Positions 12,626 to 24,500 of a DNA stretch of 39,052 nt are shown here, piece by piece. The stretch comes from Pelargonium nanum (lineage: Eukaryota; Streptophyta; Magnoliopsida; Geraniales; Geraniaceae). The position numbers were made by a program, and so were the translations under genes. The stretch spans positions 1 through 39,052 of the forward strand of contig JAYMTF010000346.1 in NCBI GenBank assembly GCA_036897485.1. Direction: 5' to 3'. How positions within the stretch are numbered: position 1 is the first letter of the stretch; every line of letters starts with the position of its first letter. The notes beneath the pieces were generated by a model. That model was not told the DNA's origin. It did no database searches and worked only from the letters and a program-made list of their open reading frames with translations.

Positions 12626-13133
12626 AAAAGAAAATTAATAATTAGAGTTGAAATTAAAAGAATAATGTTGACATAAATGGTGCATGCATGGAATTTATTA
12701 GAGGAGCTGTCACTGTTTATAGTAAGTGTCTCTATCCACATGGCATAGCATGTGAATCCATGTGATATATTGTAAGCTCTTTCTTTTCTTGTTAAGGTCT
12801 TTATTTTAATTTTATTTTTGGACCCAAAATAACTCAAGTTTCTTCATTTGTTGACTATTTTCATTTGCTGTCTCTAAGATCCAAGGCCAAGCAATAATGT
12901 AGGAGGAAGGTCAGGACTCAGGACTCAAAAGCATCATCAAACATACTCAAATAAGATATTTTTGTAACAAATTTCAGACATAACTGCAAAAAAGGCTCAA
13001 GACTTATAACATAGAACAAAGCAAGGTTCCAAACCTCTACTGTACATAAATATTCATCAACACAACCTAAAACATACTCAAAAATAAGATATTTTTGTGC
13101 AAACTTCTCTTACCTCAGCTATCAATAGATCTT

Positions 13134-16100
13134 TCAAAAGCCACCAGCGCGCTGCTTTGAAACGCCTCCTCCATATCTCCCATTGTTCGACTGAGGACAA
13201 TCTCTTGCCCAATGCCCGGGTTGATTGCATTTGTAGCACTCACCACCAGAAGCTGAAGATACCCTATTAGCATAGCCCTCTCCCATTGACGGTCCTGAAT
13301 CATTCATGATACTCGGGCAGTTTGTTGAGCTATGACCACTACCTCCACAGCTGTTACAATGTACATAGGAACCTGGATTGCTTGCTGCAGGAAACCTTGA
13401 ACCATTATATTGATTCCCATACTGAGCCACCTGATTTGCTCCAACCCGAAAGTCTCTACCAGTATCACTAGTGTTTCCACTATAGTTTAAAGTTGCTTGT
13501 TCAACTTGTCTACTTCCTACATTAGGAAGTACATTTTCTGGCTTCACAGCAAATGAACCAGAATCCTCTGCTTTAAGCTTATCAACCAAATCCAAAAGAT
13601 ACTTGGACTCAGATGAAAAGTTAACCCTTTCTGCTTTCACTACTGTCGACTTCACGCGCTGCTCATCACCAAATATCTCTTCCTTCACTTTCAGCTTGAA
13701 TATATATTTTGTAAAGAGTACCTTACGAATAACTTCTGCAAATTTCTCATCATCTTGCTCTTCGTATTTCAAAAAATACAAATCTTGTGCAGATATACCC
13801 ATGATCTCTTCACCACATTCCTGAAATGCAGTTACCCATGTCATGCCTGTATGATCCTGTATCTGAAACTGTAGTATATATCTATAGTCACATTGATCAA
13901 CGGATCGATCACATCTATCACACATCCATTTCCCATCTCCATTATTTGTAACTTTTTTTCTGCACTTAACATCCCCTATCATGATGGGGCACGCTGTATA
14001 GCAGAAATTATCTGACTTTATGAATGCAACTGTCGCACTGGCTGTAATCCAATCTGGCTTTTCAGACGTACCAAGCCTCTCGTCTTTGATATGGGATATG
14101 GTCTTTCGAACATCTGTCCGGCCCATGCTTGATACCTCCCTGGAAATAGAGACAGAGGGGGTACTCTTTCCTTCTTTCTCAAACCATTCCCTTAGCTTAC
14201 AAGCCTCTGGAAAATCTGGCTCGACAAATAGTTGGGTTGTTGAAATAGTACCAATGGTTTTCCCATTAAAATCATTAACTCTGCCAGCTTTCACTGCAAG
14301 AACAGGAAATCTCCCAGAATCACACATGCATTGCAGTGCTTGTCCTTCTGCATTGCAAAAATTGCCCCATAGAGTCAATTCCACACTTCGGCCAGACATA
14401 TCTTTCAATTGGAGGGTTCTCTTTTGAGTTTCAGTGCCATTTTTTCTCATTAAAGAGGCAGCAGGACTTATGACTGAAACCACACCAATTATATCCACAA
14501 CATTGTCACTGTCTATACCCTCAACTTCACTAATTGGACGGAAAAAGAACTGCTGCTGTGGAATTTTGGTGTCATCCTCAAAGCAAGGTTGTACTGTTGA
14601 AGTGCTCTCAAGGAAAATTTCATGATCATTGCGAAGGTGATTGAATTTCTTTTGAGCAGGTTTTAAGCTTCCTTTGGAAATTATATAAACCTTACCAGCT
14701 TCAATCTGGTTGTAGAACTGGTCAGCTACAGAATTAAAGCATGTTACTCGAATTTCTCCACCATCACCATCAAGCAAATCAAAAGAAAACACTTTTCCAT
14801 CACCACGAGGATTATTGTAGTTCCTAAGATCTGATTTAACTGTCACTCTTGCCTTGATTGTCCACCTTCCTTGGTATGGATTCAATGCAGCAATTGGAAC
14901 TATCCTTGGAGCAGCTTCATTCTTAGCTACTGGACCTCTGTTAGAGTACATTGGAGGTGGCTGCTGATATGATGTCTGAGGCGGGCGGCCGTATGTATTG
15001 GGAGGAGGCCGTGAACTTTCAGTTCTAGGGTTGCCGAAACCCATGGTCTGCTCACTACGCGATCCGCTAAATTGCACTGATCCAGGAGGTAAAGTACCAA
15101 CTTCAGCCCTCTGGTACATAGGCGGTGCATTTGATCCATGCCTGTCGGAGCTCAGATTGCTGGAATAAGAAGGGCCATTTGACTGCTCCATTCTAGGATG
15201 TTGTAAGGTTGCTCCAGCTGTGTTTGGTCTAGTTATCTGTACACCAGGAAGAGAATTACCGCCATAAGGCTGGGGATTGCCAGTCACTGGACCTTGTTGG
15301 TTGGTGGGTGGTATGGGAGCAGCAGCTCTATTTGGCGGTTCAGGTTCCCCAATGACATCGCATTTTTCAAGTATCACATCCAAATCAATGATGATAATAA
15401 TCCTGCTCATGGTTAAAAAGCATCAGCATATAAGTAACAAGAATACAACACCAATATACAAGGCTGAAAATTGTAAGCACAAAAAATAAGGTAAATTTCA
15501 AGTAGCAATTTAACTAAGCCAAGAATATGCGATGGTCATATGACACAAGGCCTCGTGTCCATCCATATCTTAGACACGCTAAGTAGAGATAGCTAATATA
15601 GACCTCGTAACTTATGAGATGCTTCTGGAAATCATTCAACGAATAGGGAATAGGAATCAACTTAATTTGGTTGTGATAATGCAATCAGAACTTTTGTATC
15701 TCCAAATTCTTCCACAAACAGAAGATTGCTTCTGACTAAACAACGGTGTCAACTCAATTACCTGAACTTCTGCTTTTAATGGACCGAAAGTTTTTACCAG
15801 GAAAAAGAATCATTTTATAGCCTAACTATGAATATAAAAAAACACATTGATAGTTTCATTACCAGACTTCATAGTTCATGCTAAAAGAGTAAAAGGCACC
15901 ATGAATCTTTGGATTAGCAAATCTATTGCATATACAGTCACTAGGTCAAAACAAAACCAAATCCATTTCCGCACAATTCCACTATTGAATCCAATCAATC
16001 AATTAATCAACCAAAACCACTACATTTGTACAGAAAGACGACTTACATGCGGTTCTGGATGTTGTTACAGATGAAGTTCGTCAACTGAACAACCGACCCT

Positions 16101-16333
16101 TTCTGCAACTTCCCGCTCTTCACCAAATCATTCTTCTGCGTAGCGAGCATCCCCTGCTGCTGCTGCGAGCCATCGGAAACCAGAAGCCTGAACCTTTCAG
16201 TGCTGCTCTGCTGGTTCTGTGAGTTCACAGTCTTCAGGTCCGTCACTTGGAGAATCGGCTTCATATCATCCGCCGTCTTCACTGCCCCTTTGGACATCAA
16301 CGACACCGCTCCTTCCGTCAGATTAATCGCCAT
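13134..16333 (-). CDS. Replication protein A 70-kDa subunit, RPA1C/RPA1E group
   Basis: Large subunit of the single-stranded DNA-binding RPA trimer, working in DNA repair and recombination in the nucleus. Two coding exons, 16333-16047 and 15402-13134, give 851 residues. Domains in order: N-terminal OB fold (1-110); Pro/Gly/Ser-rich linker (115-260); DBD-A starting near ALNPYQGRWTIKARV (about 268-380); DBD-B (about 390-510); DBD-C (about 545-710) with its C4 zinc site (TACPIMIGDVKC and WMCDRC). Two C-terminal CCHC knuckles follow: CNSCGGSGHSSTNC (778-791) and CYKCNQPGHWARDC (818-831). Knuckles and length fit the plant C/E group, linked to double-strand-break repair and meiosis, rather than the replicative B/D group. 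The splice that restores NRMIIIIID matches the family length exactly. Exon 2, 2.27 kb, has no intron. Confidence 0.95.
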
Positions 16334-16766
16334 TTTCGCTAACACGGTCGAGAAAATCGATGAATTTTCCGAGAAAATGAGTTCGTGGAGAGCCAGATTG
16401 GCAGATTTAACATTTGAGAGAGAAGCGCCAAATTTTAGGTTTTTGATGAAATTACAATTGTATCCTCGTTTAAGGCCCATAAGAAATGAACCGTTAATGG
16501 GCCGAAAAACGGCCCATTCAATTTTAAAGCCCAATTACTGTTTCCTCTTTTAAAAAATATCTACTCCACAGACAGACCACTTCTCCTCCGACATCCACAG
16601 GCAGAGAAAAAAGAGAAATTAAAAAAGAAAAAAAAAACAAAGGAAAGCACCGTTCCTTTTTCGGTGACCTTCGTAAAAGCTCCGATCACCGGATAAATGG
16701 TTCCGGTGGCCGGACCATTTCCGAGACAAACCCTAAATCTCCAGTGATTGACCTGAGTTGAGTCTC
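16334..16766. promoter_or_regulatory. Divergent promoter between RPA1 and the membrane-protein gene
   Basis: Only 433 bases separate the two start codons, so the genes share this promoter. An exact E2F-type site TTTGGCGC lies on the RPA side (16425-16432, minus strand), about 95 bases upstream of the RPA ATG. Four site II (TGGGCY) elements cluster at 16474-16480, 16497-16503, 16511-16517 and 16529-16535. E2F and site II elements are typical of plant S-phase and growth genes. No clear TATA box was seen on either side. Confidence 0.6.
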
Positions 16767-19700
16767 ATGGATTCGCGAGAGCACTCTCCTCAGCGCGCGA
16801 CGACGACTAAAAGAGGTCTTCTCCATGTGTTACTGCGATGTTGCGCTGTTCTCCTCTTCCCTATCGTCTCCTTCTTCTTCCTCTCCTTCGTGGCCGGATT
16901 CGTTGCAATTTTCATGGGAGATTTTTCAATTTCGACTCCAATTTCTGTGTCATCCCAGTGCAAGATAGTCTCCAGCAGTAAGTTCTTTTTTCGTTTTTTT
17001 TGAGAAAAAAATTGTATGAAGATGTATGTATTCATTATGTTTCAGCTGTTTGATATGCAATTTTAAAAATGTGAGGAAATGAAAATTTTTAGCTACCAAA
17101 TTTGTATCTATTTAAATTGTGATAGTTTGGGGATCTTATGAGACACACACTAGAACTGATTTGTGCTAAATGATTTTGGCTATGCAAAGCTACATTAAAT
17201 GGATGAAAATTTGGATTCTCACACAAGAGAAAGCACAACTGGTGGATTATATCTTTAACTGAGTTTTTTGCAGCATGTACTAATTGAACTAAAACTTCAC
17301 TAGCTTGAATGTTTTATTTTTGTTTTTGGAGTATCTATGAAACTTCCGGAGGTACTTGGAGCTTGGAGGAGGGGATTTGATTTGATTTCAATGATTGGGA
17401 AGCTTGGGGTTTGAGAACTGTGAGGTTGTTGGACAGAATTTTTTGATGGCTGTTGATGGAGTGAAGTATTGGGCTAAAGGGTCAGAAGGGATAATTAGTG
17501 TGTTCAAGAGCCAGGAAGTTGAATAGTGTAAAGATTCTAGGTAAGGCTGGAATGCTGGATTGTTTTGCTTGCTGAGTTTTTGTTATTTTGGGGAATGTGT
17601 GTGACTTTTTTACAGAGGAGGTCGTTCTTAGATCACAGTTTCTAGATTCTTTTAGTATGGTGCAGAGGCTACGAGGGTGTTCAAGTCCGTTAGTCTAGAA
17701 GTAAGAATATCTTAGTGGAGAAAGAGAAGATATTTATTATTTGATTTAATGAATGGAGGTACCCTTAGATCCCTTCTTTCCGCTGTGTGCGTTAAGGTTT
17801 GCGATGCAACAATATGTTAGTACCAACTACCTACTTCGTAAGCATATACAAGAATTTGGTATTCAAGTAGCAATCTGCGTTAGGTAACGGATGCTCCAAA
17901 TCGTGATATGCTATCAATTTGAAATGTGAGCTTTAGTGTTTGGTTAATGAAAAAAGAACTTAGTTTTTTCAGCATGCAGTGACCTTCTTCAGTGCTCATC
18001 GGTGACAAAATGGTCTTTGTATATTTGTTTAGAAGAAGATGAGGCTGTTATAATTCATCTTTTCGGTGCTCTGGTTATTTTATGAGAAAAATATGATTTA
18101 AAGAGCGACTATTAGAAGAAAAGCTGGGCTGAGAAGAAGTTAAGGTTGGGACAAGAAGATGTGGCTCTCATAGCCCTTGACTATTTGTTTTTAGTTTTAG
18201 TTATTAAGTACATGGTTGTAAATATTAGATTTTTATTGAAAATTAACCACATCAGGTGGAGTTTCTATGGTTAATTTTGTTGCTACTTAACATTGGTTCC
18301 ATAGAAACAACTAATAGTAGTTTTTATTTTTTATTTTAATGGTGATTAGAAATAACAAATGATAATGTTCATAATGGTACACACAGTATACTCTTAAACC
18401 TCAACCTAGAGTATATATAACCTGAAACAATATGAATTGGTAAATTTATATACTTTTTAAGAAATTGTAATATATATGTTTACGGGAAAAAAGTTCCATG
18501 TTCTGGATATCGTCTTAGTTTGGTAGCATAATGTGACCTTTTTCCCACTTTCTTCCTTTTCTTTCTCAGGTGTGGATCTGAGATCATCTAAGGTCTGTGA
18601 ACTTGGATTGTTGAATTATAAAGCAAAGCATGTATTCTATCCTTTTGAAAAAAGTAAATTCCGATGCCGTTATGATTACTATTGGGCCTCAATATTCAAG
18701 GTGATAGTCATTGCCAAACTGCATGTATGTTTGCATTTTGCTGTATATGTTTTTGCTTTCTGCAATTGTTTGCCAATTCATGCATGTTCTATAGCTCATT
18801 GAATTTATGAGTGAATATAGATTATCATATGTTTCAAGTTTCAAAAAATTTACATTTGCTACATCCTTAGAAGTATCTTATTCCTGAAACTAATAGATGG
18901 TCTTTCAAAGGTTTATGCTCTCATTTGTAAGTATGCACATATTATTCTCCTGATGGTTTTGAGCATTGAAGTAAGTGTTGTGATTTAAGTTTATCTGAAT
19001 GCTGATTTGTTGTCTGCTCAATTGCAGGTGGAATACAAAGATCAATCTACGGGCCAGACACGTCAAGCAATTGCAGAGGCTCCAGATGAGGCCCTTCCTC
19101 TGAATTGCAGGCCTAATTTCGGCACTGCTTGGTTGACCAAAGATAAGTTTAAGGTAGGGGTTGCAAAGCTCTCATCTCATGCTCAACAATGCATATGGTT
19201 ACTAGATAACACTATGTTAGATTGTTATATTTGCAGGATGTTAGACAAATTTATGGTTAAGCTTTAAACTTCTTGCTCACACTCTCTTGAAATCCTTGAA
19301 TATCCGATTTCTTTTATTCTATTTAGGTGAACAAAACTTATGAATGCTGGTACACTTCTGGCATATCTAAAGTGAGCTTATATCATGATGGCTTTTTTAG
19401 TTGCCAGGCCAGCGATCCATCTACACTTGAGATGATTAAACGATACATTATCCTGTGAGTATCTTATACTTGATTATTTCCTGTCTTGTTTCCTTTTATT
19501 TTTTATTATTTATTTTTAAACTGGCATTATATTGTTTCGTGTGGCAGACACAGACTAGGAGTTTTTCATGTTTACTGTAGTTTTTTAGTACATTGCCACC
19601 TCTATTCTGCTGCTTCCATATGTTTCATAAACATAAATTAACCAGGGGCAGAGTCTTCAGGTTGTATTTTGTACTTTGTAGGTGTTGGGAATATTTTCAA

Positions 19701-20644
19701 TTTCAGGATAATGGTGCATCTAATTTTCTATTTAACTCAGCTAAACTTAAAACTAGGTATAAATAGTACTGAAATGGATTCTGGTACTTAATCTTCATTG
19801 GTTTTGTGTTGGATAACACACGACCTGACACATTCAGATAAATGGGTTGGAATTGACCCGACATGATGCAATATATTTGACACTACTCCAATCCTAAAAC
19901 GAGTGTCCGTTTTCCCTATTAAAAATTGTCCCAAAATGAGTGTCCACTTCCTATTTTTGGTTAGTTATGCGTGGATTAGCAACAATAACCCTAAGATAGA
20001 TCAGTTAGAGCTAGGGCTGAAAGTTTGGGTCGTGACCCATGCATGACTCGTTCAGTTTAATCATGTTCGTGTGGACTAACCCAACCCACTTAAATGATTG
20101 TGTCGTGTTCATGTCAAACCCGCTTAACCCAATTAATTAAATGGGTCATGTAACCAATTTAATAACTCGCCCGTACAAGGATAAAATTGTATTTTCAAAA
20201 GTATCATTTTATCTAGCACTTGTTTGCTTACATATTAGTAGCTCTCTCCCTTCCTCCCTCCCCACAAAGTTGGCATATGATTGTGTGTGTCTGTAGATTT
20301 TGAGTGCCATTTTTCTCAGTAAAGTAATCATTTGTGGCATTTGTGCTTCCAGATCTATCAAGATAACGCGCTCCTGGTTTTCCAGCAGTGGAACAGTCAA
20401 GTACTGGAGATGGGAAACAATAGCGGGAGTTCTAACAGGGTTTTCAACTTCGTTGATCTCCATCAGCTTTATTAGAATCCTGCAGCAGATGAAATCTTGG
20501 CTGCCAAGAGTCAATATATCAAGAACATTCAGGTTTGTGAATCCAGTCCTGCTGAAGCGGGTCTTTTTTCTTGTGGTATACACCTTTTTAACTGGTTGGT
20601 TGGCCATCCAGTATGGGAAGAGGCTAGGTCTTGACCATCTATAA
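16767..20644 (+). CDS. Plant membrane protein of unknown function, three membrane helices
   Basis: Five coding exons, 16767-16977, 18570-18700, 19028-19153, 19327-19454 and 20353-20644, close in frame at 295 residues. There is a hydrophobic N-terminal segment (about 26-50), then a likely non-cytosolic central domain (50-225) with several cysteines (CKIVSSS, KVCEL, KFRCRYDYYW, LNCRPNFG, YECWYTSG, FFSCQAS). Two helices follow near the C-terminus (about 226-246 and 271-289), before KRLGLDHL. I recognise it only as a conserved plant protein resembling Arabidopsis At4g19140, which from memory sits beside RPA1E; no biochemical role is known to me. The ATG chosen is the first in frame. Introns 1 and 4 are long, and intron 4 carries the repeats listed separately. 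Confidence 0.85.
19820..20180 (+). repeat. Interspersed repeat in intron 4, copy 2, with nested Stowaway-like piece
   Basis: The part at 19990-20180 is rich in GGGT/ACCC words (GGGTCGTGACCC, AACCCAACCCACTTAAATG, AAATGGGTCATGTAAC) and is the better-preserved copy of the element at 9556. A related fragment (ATGGGTTGGAATTGACCCGA, about 19842-19861) lies upstream of the Stowaway-like piece. This suggests the smaller element landed in or beside the larger one. It is intronic and non-coding. Confidence 0.5.
19882..19960 (+). mobile_element. Stowaway-like MITE fragment
   Basis: ACTCCAATCCTAAAACGAGT followed by GTCCG, and later TCCCAAAATGAGTGTCCACT, recall the common plant Stowaway/mariner MITE end (CTCCCTCCGTCCCAAAATAAGTGTCC). 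The similar word pair occurs twice in direct orientation. The opposite end was not found, so the copy is partial. Confidence 0.4.
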
Positions 20645-21525
20645 CACCCGGAAAGCATGCCCGTTGTAAAGTTACACACAGAAAATATCCATTTCCGTCT
20701 GGGTTGGGGACCTTGGGTTCTGCAATTGTTAGATTGCATTGCAGTATGTTATCGTGTTTGTAAAATTCCTGTAACCGACGATCAATTAGTTAATAACACA
20801 ACATATTTAGCTACAGAAACACTCCGAGTACTATATATAAGCACAATTGGATTCACTACATCTTCCACATTTTAATTGAAATTCAGTAGTATATTGTTTA
20901 TCTATGAACCATACAAAAACTGGAACATGTTTGAACTTCCACTGAAACTGTCTTGAGTTACAGAGAGTGTTTGAATTAGTTTCTCCAAATTATTACTATG
21001 TAAATTTATAAATAAAAAGAGCCATAGCAATAAGAACAAATGAAAAGTTAGTATAATCAAATCTTCAATTACCAAATACTTAAAATATAATGATAGATAA
21101 TATAATCCAATCACTCCCTTCATTTGGCTAGGAAGCAAGCCATGAAACAGAAAATAGAAATAGACACACACACACACACACATATATATATGCTGATAGT
21201 TTAGGAGCTTTTACAAGTCAATCTATTGAAACCCAACCCAAGGAGCTTCAAGTTCTCTATTCCATGATTTGCATCCAAATCACATTTCAGCAACTATAGT
21301 AACCATATAGTTAAGTATATATACTGCACACTCGTATAGTTAACACATATTTAGCAAAAGCTGCCTCACTTGAAATGGATAATGTCAATGGTTGAGTTTA
21401 CAGTGGTTCTTATTATTCAAGATGTTCTATTTCCTAACTAGTCTGGTTTTCGGTAAATCTAGGGGCAGTGGTTGAAGCTTTACAGCTTAAACCAGTTCAT
21501 ACTTCACAGTATTTCTGATAGCCAT
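20645..21525. other. Convergent intergenic spacer with a microsatellite
   Basis: Lies between the 3' ends of the membrane-protein gene (+) and CYCLOPS (-). It should hold both 3' untranslated regions. An (AC)n run at 21164-21182 passes into (AT)n up to 21191. I see no further gene. Confidence 0.6.
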
Positions 21526-24500
21526 TCATATCTTGCCCGTCTCTGATAGGATCCTCTCTATCTCTTCTAGTAGACGTTCCTTCTCATCTGCCAAGTCCTC
21601 GTTCTGTTTTTGAAGGTCTTCTATCTGCTTAGTCTGTTCAGAGTCCTTCCTGAAATAATATTTTGCATATATTGATTAAAACCAGAGTCCACGCTCTCTA
21701 CACCATACACTACAAGCTCAAATTCACCACCAAGTACTATTTAACTGACTTCCAGCTCTACACTATCAGCACATGCACGTATTCGGTAAATATGTACCCA
21801 AACAGTAAGCAAATTCATGTTCGTTCTTGTATTACCTATTCATGAAAGACAAGTTCAGTTTGAGTGATCGTACTTCCTTCTCAAGATTATCACACCTCTT
21901 TAATACAGACTGCATATCTGATGGGATCGCAGGTATCAAGTTTCTTTCCTTTGCTTCTGCCATTCTGCATCATAAAGAAACGAATATGAAACTAAAGCTT
22001 GCCGGCTACGGAGAGGCTATACAACTTAAAGAGTTAAGAACATTATCAATACTTATATAACTTTGAAACCAAAATGCTATTTTTGCTTGTATTGTTGTTG
22101 GTAAAGATTTACATACTTTCTTGATCGCTCAACTCTTCGCTTCTTTGTGGTATCCCCCTTGTCCACTGCAACAGTGGTACTTATTAGAGAAAATGATATG
22201 TGTATAATTAAATCCATGATGTAATGCCCAAATCAAAGCAGAAAATAGATTAAACAGTTCTATAGTAGCATACTTAGCTATAGCCTACATGGATATCTGA
22301 AAATGTTTTATTTTATTAATGAAATAAAATAGCAGGTATTCGGTATTCCCAACATAGTTCCTGAAGCACGAACCGTTTCAATTACAATGATGCTCTTAAG
22401 GGAAAGCACTCAACCTCGTACCATGTCACAAGAAAAATCCTTCACCTCTACTACAACTTAATCTCAACAAGAGGCAACCATCACCTCTCCTCCATACTTC
22501 CCAAGGCCCCCGCCTTGTCGGGTCACAACCTAAACTTCTCACTTGCTAGGTCACTACCTGAAGCGGTAGGCGCTCCGAGGGGTTTCACTTCACCCCGCGA
22601 TGCTCGAAGGGCATTTGAAACCTCTAAAACTCACTCGGCTCCTCACCTATGAGGCTAGAACTCAAACATCCAAGTGTGCCCTGAAGTGGACCCCACTTCA
22701 CCAACAACCAACTATACGACTGACACATGACAAGCTTAGTTTGTGAGGATAAATACCTCCTTGGTATGAAGAGAAGATCCATAATTCACTTATAGAATTT
22801 CTCTCTAGAGTTCTCTCTATCATTTGTGCTTTCCGGTTGAGATTTTTACTATCACGCTTAAGGTGGTGTCCCATAAACACATATGAGGTCTCCGCTTAAA
22901 GGTGTGCCACCTTGAGTAACCGAAAGATTCTCCTCCAAGATTTAGGAAGCTCTCAAGGCATTGGACTTAGAAATTTGTAAGAAATACCCTAACACGTGGA
23001 TAAGTCAATTTGACCCGAGTTAAAAAGGTGCATTAGTCACATGAAGATATCAAAACCTGGTCATGTCTTTATGCAAGAGTAACCATGTGGATTTAAAAAT
23101 ATTACACAAAATCATCTTAATTTCACATTTTCCTTCAAGATTTATAATATATACACTATTATTCGATCAAGTGCTGATAAATTGGAGCATAACCTATTCT
23201 CAACTCAATTTCAGCAAGAAAAAAGCACCTCAAGGTATTTAGCATATAGTAAAATAGAACTTTTGTGTCTTATTGTGAAAGTTTTAAACATATGTGAATA
23301 CCTGAACCTGCTGACGTTATAGATCCATTTCGAGTTAGACTTCCCCTCTGTTAAACATGCAAGGTAAACAAGAAAGGAAAGAAAAGTGAAACTAGGTAAA
23401 ATGCTTCAATTTTCATACTTAATGCTACATCTTGTGAAGAAAATGTTGTACTAAGCAACCTATATAGCATACCTTCCGGTCATCTTTCAAATTGTCAATT
23501 ATCCGATCTCTGAAATCTGCAGTTCAAAGAGTTGATGCTTATATTACATAATTTAATGTGTAATTTTGGTAAATGAAGTTATGTGGTGTTTGGATGACAA
23601 AAGAAATTGAATGAGATGTACCTTTGGCTTTGGAGCCATTTTCTGGACTCCTACTGTTTCCAACTTGCTTCCTGGAGCTCTCACTAATACTTGTAGTTTG
23701 AGTTGAATTACTGGGACCATCACAGGCATCAAAACCAGATGAAATAACTGGTGCAGCTCCAGAAGATTCACTTGGGGATGGTTCTTGGGAAGCTATGCTT
23801 AACTGGGCAGGATTTGTGGAATTCATAAAACCTTCAAAGTCAAAATTTATTGATCCTTCAATGGTTTGTAAAATGCTATGATCCTTGACTTCGAGTGCGG
23901 ATATTCCCTGGAAACTGTCTGGATTATGAATCCCATGTACTTGGTCAAAACTATTATTGACCATAGGTTCTTGAGCATTATAAAGCTCATTATAGCTGTC
24001 TTCCACAATTTCTTTATCGACATGGTTACTCAACTTCTTTCGTTCAAGCGTGCCCTTTAACATGCTCACAACAGAGGAAACATTATCTACAATACCCGGT
24101 TGAGGAGTATTGAAAGTAGATGAGGAAGAATTGGATGGAGACATGAATGTGCCCAGCTGGTTTGGCATCTCACACAAGGAATGGTCATTGGCACCATTTT
24201 GACTTGCAATTTCTTGTTTCAATTTGTTGATACCAAGGTTAGAAGAGTTTTGCATTGCTTCCATACAGAAGGTTGTTTGGACGGTTTGCGATGCAACATA
24301 TCTCTTCCTGGAAACAAGAATCGGAATAATTAATACTACTTTACCGGTTTACCCTCTAGAAAGAGAACCTCCGAAATCCAAGTTATCCATTTATAGCTAC
24401 TTACATGCATGTGTTTTGAGTTTTCCTAACTTGTTAAATAAGTATATAAGACTCTCGTCAGTGATGAATTCTAAACGGAATGGCCAGGCGTTATTTATCC

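Larger units (their letters stand above)
8450..13090. other. Gene-free intergenic region, 4.6 kb
   Basis: No open frame here has codon character, a family match or coherent splice sites. Most of the stretch is AT-rich (for example 9550-10000 and 11600-12500). It holds the decayed repeats and the SINE-like sequence listed separately. Weak direct repeats occur, such as GAACAACATAAGAA near 12040 and again near 12190. Near 8440-8560 a less AT-rich patch could be distal promoter of the leftward methyltransferase gene. Confidence 0.6.

Noticed and set aside
13603-15489. Open frames on the plus strand opposite the RPA1 second exon
   Set aside because: They mirror a long conserved exon, have no family match and no splice support; an antisense shadow is the simple reading.
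21164-21191. AC/AT run as coding (part of a 93-codon frame)
   Set aside because: A simple microsatellite; the frame has low complexity and no family match.
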